Positions 15,375 through 25,862 of a stretch of DNA of 41,466 bases are shown in pieces. Numbering within the stretch: position 1 is the stretch's first letter; each line of letters starts with the position of its first letter. The translations under genes and the position numbers were made by a program. Location of the stretch: NCBI RefSeq assembly GCF_014652335.1, contig NZ_BMYP01000027.1, forward strand, positions 1-41,466, given 5' to 3'. The DNA is from Vogesella fluminis. GTDB lineage: Bacteria > Pseudomonadota > Gammaproteobacteria > Burkholderiales > Chromobacteriaceae. Under the pieces are notes generated by a model that made no database searches, was not told the origin of the DNA, and worked only from the letters and a program-made list of their open reading frames with translations.

Positions 15375-15542
15375 GGACCTGTTCAAGGCGGGTCCGGCCT
15401 GTGGCGGCATGGCAGCATATTTTGCTGACACCGGTACGCTGCCGGACGTAAAATTTGGCGGTCGCTGCGCCGGGCGCCCGTGCCGGGCGACGGCGGCAGA
15501 CCCGGTTTGACGCCCCCACTACCCTTGGCTATCCTCGCCGCT

Positions 15543-15746
15543 ATGGAACAAGAACTCGATTATCTGGAAGGCCGTGTGGTGGCGCTGGTTGCGCGCATCC
15601 GCGAGCTGGAAACCCAGAATGGCCGCTTCGCCGAGGTGCTGGCGCAGACCATGAAGGAAAATGCCGAAATGAAATTCGCGCTGGAGGAAACCCGCCACCG
15701 CGTTGCCGCGCTGATGACGCGCCTGCCGCAGGAGGATGCCGAATGA
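15543..15746 (+). CDS. ZapB-like coiled-coil protein (TIGR02449 type)
   Basis: This 67-residue protein is almost all predicted coiled coil: ELDYLEGRVVALVARIRELETQ then AEVLAQTMKENAEMKFALEETRHRVAALMTRL. It matches the short proteins found directly before zapA in many proteobacteria, likely division-ring accessory proteins akin to ZapB. ATG 15543 was chosen over longer frames because conservation and the coiled coil start there. Its stop overlaps the zapA start by ATGA, so the two are probably made together. Confidence 0.8.
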   Translation: MEQELDYLEGRVVALVARIRELETQNGRFAEVLAQTMKENAEMKFALEETRHRVAALMTRLPQEDAE

Positions 15747-16057
15747 GCGAGATCGTACAGGTAGATGTGACGCTGCTCGGGCGCCAGTTCACCATCGGCA
15801 CGCCGCTGGAAGAGCGCGACACGCTGGAGCAGGCGGTGCGCCTGCTGGGCGACAAGATCCAGGCGATCCAGAGCGGCGGCCGCATCGTCGACGCCGACAA
15901 GATCGCGATCATGGCCGCGCTCAACATCGCCCACGACCTGCTGAAGGTAAAAGTCGGCGATGGCGGCTTGGAGATGGCGACAATCCGGCGTAAAATACAA
16001 CACATGAGCGAGGCCGCTGACGAGGCGTTACGCCAGAGCCAGCAAAACCTGTTCTAG
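15743..16057 (+). CDS. zapA: Cell division protein ZapA
   Basis: This 104-residue protein stabilises FtsZ protofilaments at the division ring. It has the ZapA N-terminal globular part (VQVDVTLLGRQFTIGTPLEERDTLEQAVRLL) and a C-terminal helical tail (DADKIAIMAALNIAHDLL onward) that dimerises. It is coupled to the ZapB-like gene before it and is followed by 6S RNA and the folate cyclo-ligase, the conserved zapA-ssrS-ygfA order of many proteobacteria. Confidence 0.92.
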   Translation: MSEIVQVDVTLLGRQFTIGTPLEERDTLEQAVRLLGDKIQAIQSGGRIVDADKIAIMAALNIAHDLLKVKVGDGGLEMATIRRKIQHMSEAADEALRQSQQNLF

Positions 16058-16072
16058 ACGAATATCCGTTCA

Positions 16073-16253
16073 ATCCCCTGCGGTGTTCGGGACGGCCCAT
16101 AATTCCTTTGTACCAATGCGTTCGCTTATGGTTGTCAGCATGAGTAGCAGGTGTGTCGCGTCCCTTCGCGGATGTGCCCGAAGCTACTGGCCGGCGACCC
16201 CCCCTGGAAACAGGGTACAAGCGAATTCGGCCCGACCGACTCTCGCGGGGGAC
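16073..16253 (+). ncRNA. ssrS: 6S RNA
   Basis: The gap between zapA and the folate cyclo-ligase is a classic ssrS location. The 5' end (CCCCTGCGGTGTTCGGGACGG, split at 16074-16094) and the 3' end (GGCCCGACCGACTCTCGCGGGG, 16229-16250) pair as a long irregular stem that would close a large central bubble, as in known 6S RNAs. A CCCTGGAAACAGGGTACAAG segment lies near the 3' side. 6S RNA binds sigma-70 RNA polymerase in stationary phase. Ends are estimated from the pairing. Confidence 0.85.
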
Positions 16254-16267
16254 TCCCCCTTCCGCCC

Positions 16268-16873
16268 ATGATCCCCTCTGCTGCCGCTGACAAGGCGCGT
16301 TTGCGCCGCGAGATTCGCCTGGCGCGCAAAGCCATTCCTGCCGCACAACGCCATCGCGCCGAAAAGGCGATCAGCCGTCATGCCCGCCGTTTTTTCCGCC
16401 ATGGCCGCCGCATCGGCGCCTATGTCGCCACCGGCTCGGAGCTGGGGCTGGACGCACTGATGGAGCGCGCGCTGGCGCACGGCTGCCGCGTGGCGCTGCC
16501 GGCGCTGCCGCTGCGCGGGCGCAAGATGCTGTTCTCGGTGCTGGATGCGCGCGGGCGCTGGTATCACAACCGCTACGGCATTCCGGAATTCGACGGCGCC
16601 AACTGGCGCGCCCGTGATCTGGAGATACTGTTCGTGCCGCTGCTGGCGGTGGACGAGCAGGGCTACCGCATGGGGCAGGGCGGGGGCTTTTACGACACCA
16701 CGCTGGCCTATCTCAACGGCTTTCGCCGCTGGCGGCGGCCGTTGCTGGTTGGCGTCGCCTTCGACTGCCAGCGGGTGGCGGCGGTGCCGAAAGAGGCGTG
16801 GGACGTGCAGCTGGATTATCTGCTGACCGAGTCCGGCCTGATCCGTTACCGGCGCCTGGCGGCACCGGCGTAA
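16268..16873 (+). CDS. fau: 5-formyltetrahydrofolate cyclo-ligase
   Basis: This 201-residue enzyme converts 5-formyl-THF to 5,10-methenyl-THF using ATP. Family features include an N-terminal ADKARLRREIRLARKAI helix, ELGLDALMERALAHGCRVALPAL in the middle, and the ATP-binding signature RMGQGGGFYDTTLAYL near residues 136-151. ATG 16268 lies 15 bases beyond the estimated 3' end of 6S RNA, so the mRNA is probably made by read-through of ssrS as in other bacteria. Confidence 0.92.
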   Translation: MIPSAAADKARLRREIRLARKAIPAAQRHRAEKAISRHARRFFRHGRRIGAYVATGSELGLDALMERALAHGCRVALPALPLRGRKMLFSVLDARGRWYHNRYGIPEFDGANWRARDLEILFVPLLAVDEQGYRMGQGGGFYDTTLAYLNGFRRWRRPLLVGVAFDCQRVAAVPKEAWDVQLDYLLTESGLIRYRRLAAPA

Positions 16874-16903
16874 TCCGGCCGGCGGTTGCCGGTGCGGCGC
16901 TGC

Positions 16904-17083
16904 TTAGCGGCAGTTGCCTTTCTTGGCCTGACCCGGCGGGCAGAACGAATCGCTGCCGCGATGGCCGTCGCCGATCTCGATTTCCAGCGGCTTGATTTCG
17001 ATCGGCTTCACCGACACGCGCGGGCCGCTGATGGTACAGGCGGCAAGTAGTAGCGTCAGGCTGGCAAACAGGACTGTTTTCAT
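16904..17083 (-). CDS. Small predicted lipoprotein (59 residues)
   Basis: The protein begins MKTVLFASLTLLLAAC, a short signal peptide with a perfect lipobox (LAAC), so Cys16 should be lipid-modified. The mature part is about 44 residues, ISGPRVSVKPIEIKPLEIEI then GDGHRGSDSFCPPGQAKKGNCR, with two further cysteines that could form a disulfide. GAGAC lies upstream on the minus strand. I do not recognise a family with known function. It converges with fau and diverges from the EVE gene. Confidence 0.7.
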   Translation of the reverse strand: MKTVLFASLTLLLAACTISGPRVSVKPIEIKPLEIEIGDGHRGSDSFCPPGQAKKGNCR

Positions 17084-17165
17084 GACATTGTCTCTTGGAT
17101 GGTGGGGGGAATGTCGCATTATATGGCATCGCGTCCGGTGGCGAGCACCGGCGCCGGAGAGTGGA

Positions 17166-17624
17166 ATGGCGTACTGGTTGATGAAGTCGGAGCCGGACGA
17201 GGTGGGCATCGACCACCTCGCGGCCAACCCTGACAAGCTGTTCGAGTGGACCGGGGTGCGCAATTACCAGGCGCGCAACTTCATGCGCGACCGGATGCAG
17301 CCGGGCGACCTGCTGCTGTTCTGGCATTCGTCCTGCCCGCAGCCGGGCATCGCCGGCATCGCCGAGGTGGCCAGCGCCGCGCACGCCGATTCCAGCCAGT
17401 TCGACCCCGCCAGCCCGTATTTCGATCCCAGGTCCGACCCGGCCAATCCGCGCTGGCAGTGCGTCGACGTGCGCTTCGTGCGCAAGACCGCGCTGCGGTC
17501 GCCGGCCGTCTTGCGCCAGCATCCGGCGCTGCTGGAGATGACGGTGTTGCAACGCGGCAACCGGCTGTCGATCACGCCGGTCACGCCGCAGCAATGGCAT
17601 TACCTGATGGAGAACCTGCTCTGA
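17166..17624 (+). CDS. EVE domain protein
   Basis: This 152-residue protein is a stand-alone EVE domain: it begins MAYWLMKSEPDEVGIDHL and has WTGVRNYQARNFMRDRMQPGDLLLFWHS near residues 29-56, the family signature. EVE domains are PUA-like and bind modified bases in DNA or RNA; the bacterial single-domain forms have no settled role. The stop overlaps the start of the TauE/SafE gene, so the two are co-transcribed. Confidence 0.9.
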   Translation: MAYWLMKSEPDEVGIDHLAANPDKLFEWTGVRNYQARNFMRDRMQPGDLLLFWHSSCPQPGIAGIAEVASAAHADSSQFDPASPYFDPRSDPANPRWQCVDVRFVRKTALRSPAVLRQHPALLEMTVLQRGNRLSITPVTPQQWHYLMENLL

Positions 17625-18436
17625 TGTTGTCGTTGACGCTGATTGCGGTATTGCTGGCCTGCGGCGTGGTCGCCGGCTTTCTCGCCGGCCTGCTCGGGGT
17701 CGGCGGCGGGCTGGTGATCGTGCCGGTGGTGGTCGGCGTGCTGGACGCCGCCGGCCTCGGCGGTAGCCATGTGCAGCATCTGGCGGTGGGCACCTCGCTG
17801 GCGGTGATGGTGTTCACCAGCTTTGCCAGCGTGCGCGCGCATCACAAGAAGGGTGCTGTGAACTGGGCCATCGTGCGCGGCATGGCGCCGGCGATGATGG
17901 TCGGCACCTTCGTCGGCAGCCTGCTGGCCGGCTGGATTCCCAGCAACGCGCTGCGCTGGTTCTTCGTGATTTACGCCTACGTGATCGGCGCGCAGATGTT
18001 CTTCGGCGCGGCACCGACCGCCAGCCGCGACATGCCGGGCATCGCCGGGCAGAGCGCCGCCGGCGGCGTGATCGGCATGGTGTCGAGCTGGGTCGGCATC
18101 GGCGGCGGCTCGATGAGCGTGCCATTCATGGGCTGGTGCAATGTGCGCATGCATACCGCCATCGCCACCAGCGCCGCGCTGGGCTGGCCGATCGCGGTGT
18201 CCGGCGCGCTGGGCTACCTGGCTGCCGGCTGGCAGACGCCTGGGCTGCCGTGGGGCGCGTTCGGCTTCATCTATCTGCCGGCGATGCTGGCGCTGATGCT
18301 GATGACGGTGCTGTGCGCGCCGCTGGGCGCCCGCGCTGCCCACGCGCTGCCGGTGGCGAAGCTGAAAAAGGGCTTTGCGCTGCTGATGGCGGTGATGGCC
18401 AGCGAGATGCTGCTCGGCCTGCTGCGCCAGGGCTGA
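17624..18436 (+). CDS. TauE/SafE family permease
   Basis: This 270-residue protein has eight or so hydrophobic segments and the duplicated glycine motif of the family: GFLAGLLGVGGGLVIVPVV near residue 14 and VSSWVGIGGGSMSVPFM near residue 152. Family members export sulfite, sulfoacetate or related anions; the substrate here is not determined. The start (ATG 17624) overlaps the EVE gene stop. An iterated 13-mer (minus strand) follows the stop at 18446-18458. Confidence 0.87.
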   Translation: MLSLTLIAVLLACGVVAGFLAGLLGVGGGLVIVPVVVGVLDAAGLGGSHVQHLAVGTSLAVMVFTSFASVRAHHKKGAVNWAIVRGMAPAMMVGTFVGSLLAGWIPSNALRWFFVIYAYVIGAQMFFGAAPTASRDMPGIAGQSAAGGVIGMVSSWVGIGGGSMSVPFMGWCNVRMHTAIATSAALGWPIAVSGALGYLAAGWQTPGLPWGAFGFIYLPAMLALMLMTVLCAPLGARAAHALPVAKLKKGFALLMAVMASEMLLGLLRQG

Positions 18437-21160
<2,724 letters not shown>

Positions 21161-21164
21161 TCCT

Positions 21165-21266
21165 GCTAGTGTAGTGCTGCGTTCTTGATGGAACTTGAAA
21201 TCAGCTTGAAACCCGCATGGATATTGGTTTTCATATGTTTCAAATAGCGTGAAACACTACACTAGC
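21165..21266. repeat. MITE-like element, 102 bp with 12-bp perfect terminal inverted repeats
   Basis: GCTAGTGTAGTG (21165-21176) is the exact reverse complement of CACTACACTAGC (21255-21266). The interior is AT-richer than its surroundings and has internal inverted segments (CTTGAAACC and GTTTCAA). It has no coding potential. It lies 5 bases after the leuS stop. Confidence 0.65.
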
Positions 21267-21282
21267 AACGCGCCGCAACGCA

Positions 21283-21319
21283 ACAAGGCGGCTGATGGTA
21301 TGCCCGTCAGCCGCCTTGT
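21283..21319. terminator. Hairpin between leuS and lptE
   Basis: ACAAGGCGGCTGA and TCAGCCGCCTTGT form a 13-bp perfect stem with an 11-base loop. There is no T run after it, so it may be an attenuating or stabilising hairpin in the leader of lptE instead of a simple terminator. Confidence 0.5.
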
Positions 21320-21345
21320 CACCGCGGCGCACACCGGAGTGTCGC

Positions 21346-21864
21346 ATGAACCGACTGATCAAGAACACGCTGCTGGCCGGCGCCCTGCTGGCGCTGAGCG
21401 CCTGCGGCTTTCACCTGCGCGGGCTGTCGGCACCGCTGACACCGCTGCCGTTTGCCAGCATCGCCATCCAGCAGGCAGGGAACCTCGCCGAGCCGCTGCA
21501 AAGCGCGCTGCAGCGCGACGGCCGCGTGCAGCTGCAAAGCCGCGCTGCCGACGCCGAGCTGGTGCTGACTATCGACAGCACCGCCAATGCCAAGGACATC
21601 CTGACCATCAACCGCGGCGGCAAGGTCAACGAATACCTGCTCACCTACCGTGTCGAGGCCAGCGTGCAGCGCAAGGGCGACGAGCAGCCGCTGCCGCTGA
21701 CGGTGGTGGTGCGCCGCGAGCTGACGTACAGCGACAGCGCGGTGCTGGGCAAGGAGCGCGAGGAAGCGCTGTTGCTGGAAGACATGCGCCGCGATGCCGC
21801 CGAGCAGCTGATGCACCGTCTGGCCTACCTGCCGAAACCGGGCCATGCCAGCACTAAGCCCTGA
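21346..21864 (+). CDS. lptE: LPS-assembly lipoprotein LptE
   Basis: This 172-residue outer-membrane lipoprotein plugs the LptD barrel and helps deliver LPS to the cell surface. The signal peptide ends in the lipobox LSAC, followed by the family signature GFHLRG. The rest fits the LptE domain. ATG 21346 follows GGAG at 21336-21339. The gene overlaps holA by 20 bases; the leuS-lptE-holA order is the usual one in beta- and gammaproteobacteria. Confidence 0.93.
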   Translation: MNRLIKNTLLAGALLALSACGFHLRGLSAPLTPLPFASIAIQQAGNLAEPLQSALQRDGRVQLQSRAADAELVLTIDSTANAKDILTINRGGKVNEYLLTYRVEASVQRKGDEQPLPLTVVVRRELTYSDSAVLGKEREEALLLEDMRRDAAEQLMHRLAYLPKPGHASTKP

Positions 21865-22855
21865 TGCCTTTGTCACGCAGCTGGCGCGCGGTCTGGCGCC
21901 GCTGTACGTGATCCACGGCGAGGAAGCGCTGCTGGCGCTGGAGGCGGCCGACGCGCTGCGCCGCCGCGCCCGCCAGGCCGGCTATGCCGAGCGCGAGGTG
22001 CTGACGGTGGAGGGCGCGCACTTCGACTGGTCGCAGCTGACTGACGCGATGAGCAGCGTGTCGCTGTTTGCCAGCCTCAAACTGCTGGAAATCCGCATTC
22101 CCGGCGGCAAGCCGGGGCTGGAGGGCGGCGAGGCGCTGCAAAGGTTGGCCGCAAGCCCGCCGCCGGACACCATCACCCTGCTGCAACTGCCCAAGCTGGA
22201 CCGCAGCCAGCAGAAGAGCAAGTGGTTTGCCGCGCTGGAAAAGAGCGCGGTGATCACCGAGGCGAAACCGGTGGCGCGCGGCGAGCTGCCGGCGTGGATC
22301 GCGCGGCGGCTGCAGCGCCAGGGCCAGAGCCTGAACCACGACGCGGCCAGCTTCTTTGCCGACCGCGTCGAGGGCAACCTGCTGGCGGCGAAGCAGGAGA
22401 TCGACAAGCTGGCGCTGCTGTACCCGCAGGGCGAGCTGAGCCTGGCCGACATCCGCGACGCGGTGGCCAACGTGGCGCGCTTCGACGTCTTTCATTTGTC
22501 CGAGAGCTGGCTGGCCGGCGACGTGGCACGCGCCGCGCGCATGCTGGACGGGCTGGAGGCGGAGGGCGAGGCGCCGGTGCTGGTGTTGTGGTCGTTCACC
22601 GAGGACGTGCGCATGCTGATCAAGCTCGGCCGCGGCCTGAAGGACGGCCGCAGCGTGCGCGACATGGCGGGTGAGTTGCGGCTGTGGGGCGACAAGCAGC
22701 GGCTGGCGGAGCCGGCGCTGAAACGCATCGGCGGCGCGCGGCTGATGCAGGCGCTGACCGAGTGCGCGCGCATCGACCGCCAGATCAAGGGCGTGGCGCA
22801 GGGCGACGCCTGGCACAGCCTGAAACGGCTGGCCGCCAGCCTCGCCGCGCGCTGA
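21845..22855 (+). CDS. holA: DNA polymerase III delta subunit
   Basis: This 336-residue subunit of the clamp loader opens the beta sliding clamp. The N-terminal segment APLYVIHGEEALLALEAADALR and the later VANVARFDVFHLSESWLAGD and LVLWSFTEDVRML segments are characteristic. Length is normal. It starts inside lptE and is followed by a strong bidirectional terminator. An exact iterated 13-mer lies at 22141-22153, encoding QRLAAS in a predicted loop. Confidence 0.94.
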   Translation: MPALSPDAFVTQLARGLAPLYVIHGEEALLALEAADALRRRARQAGYAEREVLTVEGAHFDWSQLTDAMSSVSLFASLKLLEIRIPGGKPGLEGGEALQRLAASPPPDTITLLQLPKLDRSQQKSKWFAALEKSAVITEAKPVARGELPAWIARRLQRQGQSLNHDAASFFADRVEGNLLAAKQEIDKLALLYPQGELSLADIRDAVANVARFDVFHLSESWLAGDVARAARMLDGLEAEGEAPVLVLWSFTEDVRMLIKLGRGLKDGRSVRDMAGELRLWGDKQRLAEPALKRIGGARLMQALTECARIDRQIKGVAQGDAWHSLKRLAASLAAR

Positions 22856-22875
22856 GTTGCCACGCATCTGCCAAG

Positions 22876-22907
22876 CAAAAGCCCCTGTCCGCGGACAGGG
22901 GCTTTTG
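22876..22907. terminator. Bidirectional terminator between holA and the transglycosylase gene
   Basis: CAAAAGCCCCTGTCC, GC, GGACAGGGGCTTTTG: a 32-bp perfect palindrome with A and T runs on the two sides, serving both converging genes. Confidence 0.93.
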
Positions 22908-22922
22908 TTTGTGGCGGCCGCC

Positions 22923-23594
22923 TTACAGCGGGTAGCGCGGCGGCGGCAGGATCAGCTGGAAGCGCGGCTGGCGTACGGGCACCAGCGGCTGGCCGGCGCG
23001 CGACTCGTAGGACGCCAGCACCTTGGCCACGTATTCGCGGGTTTCGCGATACGGCGGGATGGTGTTGCGGTACTTGCCGACCGCACCCTCGCCGGCGTTG
23101 TAGGCGGCGATCACCAGCGTCATGTCCTGCTTGAAGTGGCCCTGCAGGAAGCGCAGGTAACGCGCGCCGCCGCGCAGGCTCTGCAGCGGGTCGGCCCGGT
23201 TGCGCACCCCGAAGCGGGCGGCGGTGTCCGGCATCAGCTGCATCAGGCCCTGCGCGCCTTTGGGCGAGGTCGCTCCCGGGTTGTAGCCGGATTCGACGGT
23301 GACGATGGCGTGCAGCAGCTGCGGGTCCAGCTGGTGTTCGCGCGCCACCTGGTGGATCAGCTTGCTGAACAGCGCCGCCTGTTGCCGGTTGTAGCCCGGC
23401 GCCTTGACGTCCGGCACCGCATCGCCGCGCGTCTCGGGGACCGGCGGCGCCTCCGGCTGGGCATCGAAGCTGAGGGTGGCGCCAAGGCCGGGGCGTACCG
23501 CGTCGGCGAGGTAATCATCGGCAGGCTGGGGGGAGAGGGCCAGTGCATGGCTGCTGGCCAGCAGCATTGCCGGCAGTAACAGGCGGTTCGTCAT
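22923..23594 (-). CDS. Secreted lytic transglycosylase (SLT domain)
   Basis: This 223-residue protein has a signal peptide (residues 1-20) and one family 1 lytic transglycosylase domain (about 70-190). Catalytic Glu lies in IVTVESGYNPGATSPKGAQG, followed by LMQLMPDTAARFGV and the AYNAGEGAV motif. It cleaves peptidoglycan glycan strands with formation of anhydromuramic ends. The ending RFQLILPPPRYPL is a proline-rich tail. It is monocistronic, converging on holA. Confidence 0.9.
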   Translation of the reverse strand: MTNRLLLPAMLLASSHALALSPQPADDYLADAVRPGLGATLSFDAQPEAPPVPETRGDAVPDVKAPGYNRQQAALFSKLIHQVAREHQLDPQLLHAIVTVESGYNPGATSPKGAQGLMQLMPDTAARFGVRNRADPLQSLRGGARYLRFLQGHFKQDMTLVIAAYNAGEGAVGKYRNTIPPYRETREYVAKVLASYESRAGQPLVPVRQPRFQLILPPPRYPL

Positions 23595-23987
23595 GATGTA
23601 AAGAACTCGGGCTCAGGTTAAAGGAGCGATAACCTCATGTTACTGATCGGATTGACCATTTTCCAGTTCAAACCGTAGTGGCCGTAACGGTCTTTTTTAT
23701 GCTTTTGGATTATGTCGAGCAGGGGCAAGGCGCTGGGCGGAATCGGCCCTTTTGGAATTTGTTGTAAAAGTGTTTAAATCAAATACGGAAAATCGAACGG
23801 CGCGCCGTGGCGCAACTTGAGGACGGGGGCCGCCTTGCAGGAATAACGGCTCCTGCTTTGCGGCCGGTCAAACCCTGTCGCGCTTCTGCCGCTCAGGAAT
23901 GAGGCGCCTGCGGCGCCCGTTTCCGGATCGCGACACCGGCTCGCAGGCGGCATGAGGCTGCGGCCAACGTTGGCCGCAACCGGCGCC
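23595..23987. other. 393-base non-coding gap between the transglycosylase and rlmH genes
   Basis: No credible gene is present. The part from about 23620 to 23810 is clearly AT-richer than its surroundings (TTTTGGAATTTGTTG, GTGTTTAAATCAAATACGG) and should include the transglycosylase promoter. Later parts hold GGCGCCTGCGGCGCC-type inverted sequence near 23901 and an iterated palindrome at 23959-23978, ten bases from the rlmH stop. No terminator with a T run was found for rlmH. Confidence 0.6.
23959..23978. repeat. Iterated palindrome downstream of rlmH
   Basis: TGCGGCCAACGTTGGCCGCA, a perfect 20-bp copy of the dispersed palindrome, ten bases beyond the rlmH stop codon. Confidence 0.85.
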
Positions 23988-24458
23988 CTATTCGCGGTGG
24001 TAGGGGTGGTTGTTGAGGATGGAGTAGGCGCGGTACAGCTGCTCGGCCAGCAGCACGCGCACCATGCCGTGCGGCAGCGTCATCGCCGACAGCTGCAACA
24101 TGATGTCGGCGCGTGCCTTCAGCTCCTGTGACAGGCCGTCGGCGCCGCCGATGACGATGCAGATGTCGTCGCCGCCGGCCATCCATTCCTTCATCGCGCC
24201 GGCCAGCTGCACCGAGGTCCAGTTCTTGCCGCGCTCGTCGAGGATAATCAGCTTGCTGCGCGGCGGGATGGCGGCCACGATGCGCTCGTGCTCGGCGGCG
24301 ATGCCTTTCTCGGCGGTGACGCCGCCGCCGCGCTTCTCCGGCTTGATCTCTTTCAGCTCGAAGCTGATGTCGCGGCCGAAGCGCTTGGCGTAGTCGTTGA
24401 ACGCTTCGTCCACCCAGCGCGGCATCTTGGTGCCGACGGCCAGCAGGGTAATTTTCAT
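23988..24458 (-). CDS. rlmH: 23S rRNA pseudouridine-1915 N3-methyltransferase RlmH
   Basis: This 156-residue SPOUT-fold methyltransferase modifies helix 69 of 23S rRNA. It begins MKITLLAVGTKMPRWVDEAF, has the cofactor-binding knot CIVIGGADGLS and ends with the conserved LLAEQLYRAYSILNNHPYHRE tail. ATG at 24458 agrees with the family. It follows rsfS on the minus strand after 84 bases, the standard pairing of two ribosome-biogenesis genes; the gap holds an iterated 13-mer and a GC-rich hairpin. Confidence 0.95.
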   Translation of the reverse strand: MKITLLAVGTKMPRWVDEAFNDYAKRFGRDISFELKEIKPEKRGGGVTAEKGIAAEHERIVAAIPPRSKLIILDERGKNWTSVQLAGAMKEWMAGGDDICIVIGGADGLSQELKARADIMLQLSAMTLPHGMVRVLLAEQLYRAYSILNNHPYHRE

Positions 24459-24498
24459 GGCAGGGCTACAGGGGCAAAAGGTTGGCCGCAAAGCACAA

Positions 24499-24518
24499 CG
24501 CACCGCCTGGGCGGTGCG
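24499..24518. terminator. Hairpin between rsfS and rlmH
   Basis: CGCACCGCC, TG, GGCGGTGCG: a 9-bp perfect stem in the rsfS-rlmH gap, beside an exact iterated 13-mer at 24478-24490. There is no T run; it may modulate read-through and not stop it. Confidence 0.45.
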
Positions 24519-24542
24519 CTTGCGGTCACGGCAGGGCGGGGC

Positions 24543-24917
24543 TTATTCCGCGGTGGCGTCCCACGGACGGCCGCCGACCGGCACGAAGGACGGCTTCTGG
24601 CCGCCCCACAGTGCCTCGATGTCGTAGTAGTCGCGTACCGCCGGCAGCATCACGTGGACGACCACGTCGCCGGCATCGACCAGTACCCACTCGCCGCTCT
24701 CGTGGCCTTCGGTGCCGACGATGTCGACGCCGGCGGCCTTCAGGTCCACCGCCACGTTGTTGGCCAGCGCCTTCACCTGACGGTTGGAGTCGCCGGTGGC
24801 GACGATCAGGTGCGAGAACAGCGAGGTCAGCTTGCTGGTGTCCAGCGACACGATGTTTTTACCTTTAACGTCTTCCAGCGCGTTGATGGCCAGTTTGACG
24901 ATTTCTTGAACTTCCAT
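24543..24917 (-). CDS. rsfS: Ribosomal silencing factor RsfS
   Basis: This 124-residue protein binds ribosomal protein uL14 and blocks subunit joining during starvation. Signatures: DVKGKNIVSLDTSKLTSLFSH, IVATGDSNRQVKALANNV, and ESGEWVLVDAGDVVVHVM. ATG 24917 has AAGG at a 6-base spacing; the ATG six bases upstream would leave no spacing. It leads the rsfS-rlmH pair. Confidence 0.94.
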   Translation of the reverse strand: MEVQEIVKLAINALEDVKGKNIVSLDTSKLTSLFSHLIVATGDSNRQVKALANNVAVDLKAAGVDIVGTEGHESGEWVLVDAGDVVVHVMLPAVRDYYDIEALWGGQKPSFVPVGGRPWDATAE

Positions 24918-24989
24918 GTGCATCCTTGATATTCGGTGTCAGGGGACGTGGCGACGCGTCAGCGCCCGGCGTGGCCAGAGGTTCCGCAA

Positions 24990-25018
24990 AAGAGCAAACG
25001 GCCGGCAACCGCCGGCCA
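24990..25018 (-). terminator. Probable terminator downstream of nadD (minus strand)
   Basis: Read on the minus strand, GGCCGGC, GGTT, GCCGGCC is followed by GTTTGCTCTTTTG. It would end transcripts arriving from the can-nadD pair before rsfS. Confidence 0.6.
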
Positions 25019-25059
25019 GTGCAAATCCTGCTTGCCGCCGCGTGTTGCGCGGCTGGTCT

Positions 25060-25200
25060 AGAACCTGTTCAAAGTCTCGCGAGCTCACGCGAGACAAGGC
25101 GAAAACGGCTGAGGAAGCGGAGTTTACACGGGGTAAATGAGCATTCCGAAGGCGTTTTTAACGCCGTATCGCCGAAGCGCAGCAGACCTTGAACGGTTCT
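25060..25200. repeat. MITE-like element of about 141 bp (AGAACCTGTTC ends)
   Basis: The left end AGAACCTGTTCAAAGTCT (25060-25077) and the right end AGACCTTGAACGGTTCT (25184-25200) are imperfect inverted copies of each other. Between them lie GAGACAAGGCGAAAACGG and GGGTAAATGAGCATTCCGAAGGCG sequences, which resemble a non-coding repeat I associate with betaproteobacterial genomes. The right edge touches the nadD stop codon. Confidence 0.65.
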
Positions 25201-25862
25201 TAGCGGTATAGCCGGTGCTGGCGGATATAGGCCAGCACCGCCGGTGGCAGCAGCGCGCTGCAGTCCTGCCCCGTCGCCAGTTGCTGGCGGATGGCGGTGG
25301 CAGAGAGGGTGATGGGCGGCAAGTCCAAGGCGCGGATTGTACCGGAAGGCGTTCGATTTGAAAAATCAGATACTTGCCGTGTCTGCCACAGGGCGGCGAC
25401 GGCCGGATCGAGCTTGGCCGCAACAAAGCCGGGGCGGATGGCGACGGCCAGATTGGCCAGCCGCAGCAGCTGCGGCCAACGTTGCCAGGTGTGCAGCCGT
25501 TGCAGCGAATCGCCGCCGATCAGGAACCACAGCTCGGCCTGGTCGCCCAGCTCGTCGCGCAGCTCCTGCAGCGTGTCGACGGTGTAGGCGGGGCGCGCGC
25601 GGCGCACCTCGCGCTCGTCGCTGACCAGGCCGGGCGCCTCGGTCGCCAGCGCCGCGTCCAGCATCGCCAGCCGCTGTCCGGCGCTGGCGTGCGGGGCGTG
25701 CTCGCGGTGGTAGGGCTGGCCGGCCGGGATCAGCCGCACTTCGTTCAGCGCCAGCTGGTCGCGGAAGGCGCGTGCCAGGCGCAGGTGGGCGGCGTGCAGC
25801 GGGTCGAAGGTGCCGCCGAACACGCCGATGCGCGGCGGGTGCTCAGCCGGGCTGATAGCCAT
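25200..25862 (-). CDS. nadD: Nicotinate-nucleotide adenylyltransferase
   Basis: This 220-residue enzyme forms deamido-NAD from nicotinate mononucleotide and ATP. The nucleotidyltransferase signature IGVFGGTFDPLHAAHL lies near residues 12-27, with GQPYHRE and LWFLIGGDSLQRLHTW in the middle and the ISATAIR-type motif as LSATAIRQQL near the end. ATG 25862 lies inside the carbonic anhydrase gene (20-base overlap), so the two are coupled. A MITE-like element directly abuts its 3' end. A near-complete iterated site lies at 25471-25483. Confidence 0.94.
   Translation of the reverse strand: MAISPAEHPPRIGVFGGTFDPLHAAHLRLARAFRDQLALNEVRLIPAGQPYHREHAPHASAGQRLAMLDAALATEAPGLVSDEREVRRARPAYTVDTLQELRDELGDQAELWFLIGGDSLQRLHTWQRWPQLLRLANLAVAIRPGFVAAKLDPAVAALWQTRQVSDFSNRTPSGTIRALDLPPITLSATAIRQQLATGQDCSALLPPAVLAYIRQHRLYR

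Noticed and set aside
16046-16056. Another solo end of the AGAACCTGTTC element at the zapA 3' end
   Set aside because: AACCTGTTC matches only nine bases and is explained by the conserved C-terminal codons of zapA.
21283-21319. Strong terminator of leuS
   Set aside because: The stem is perfect but no T run follows, so I list it only as a hairpin of uncertain role.
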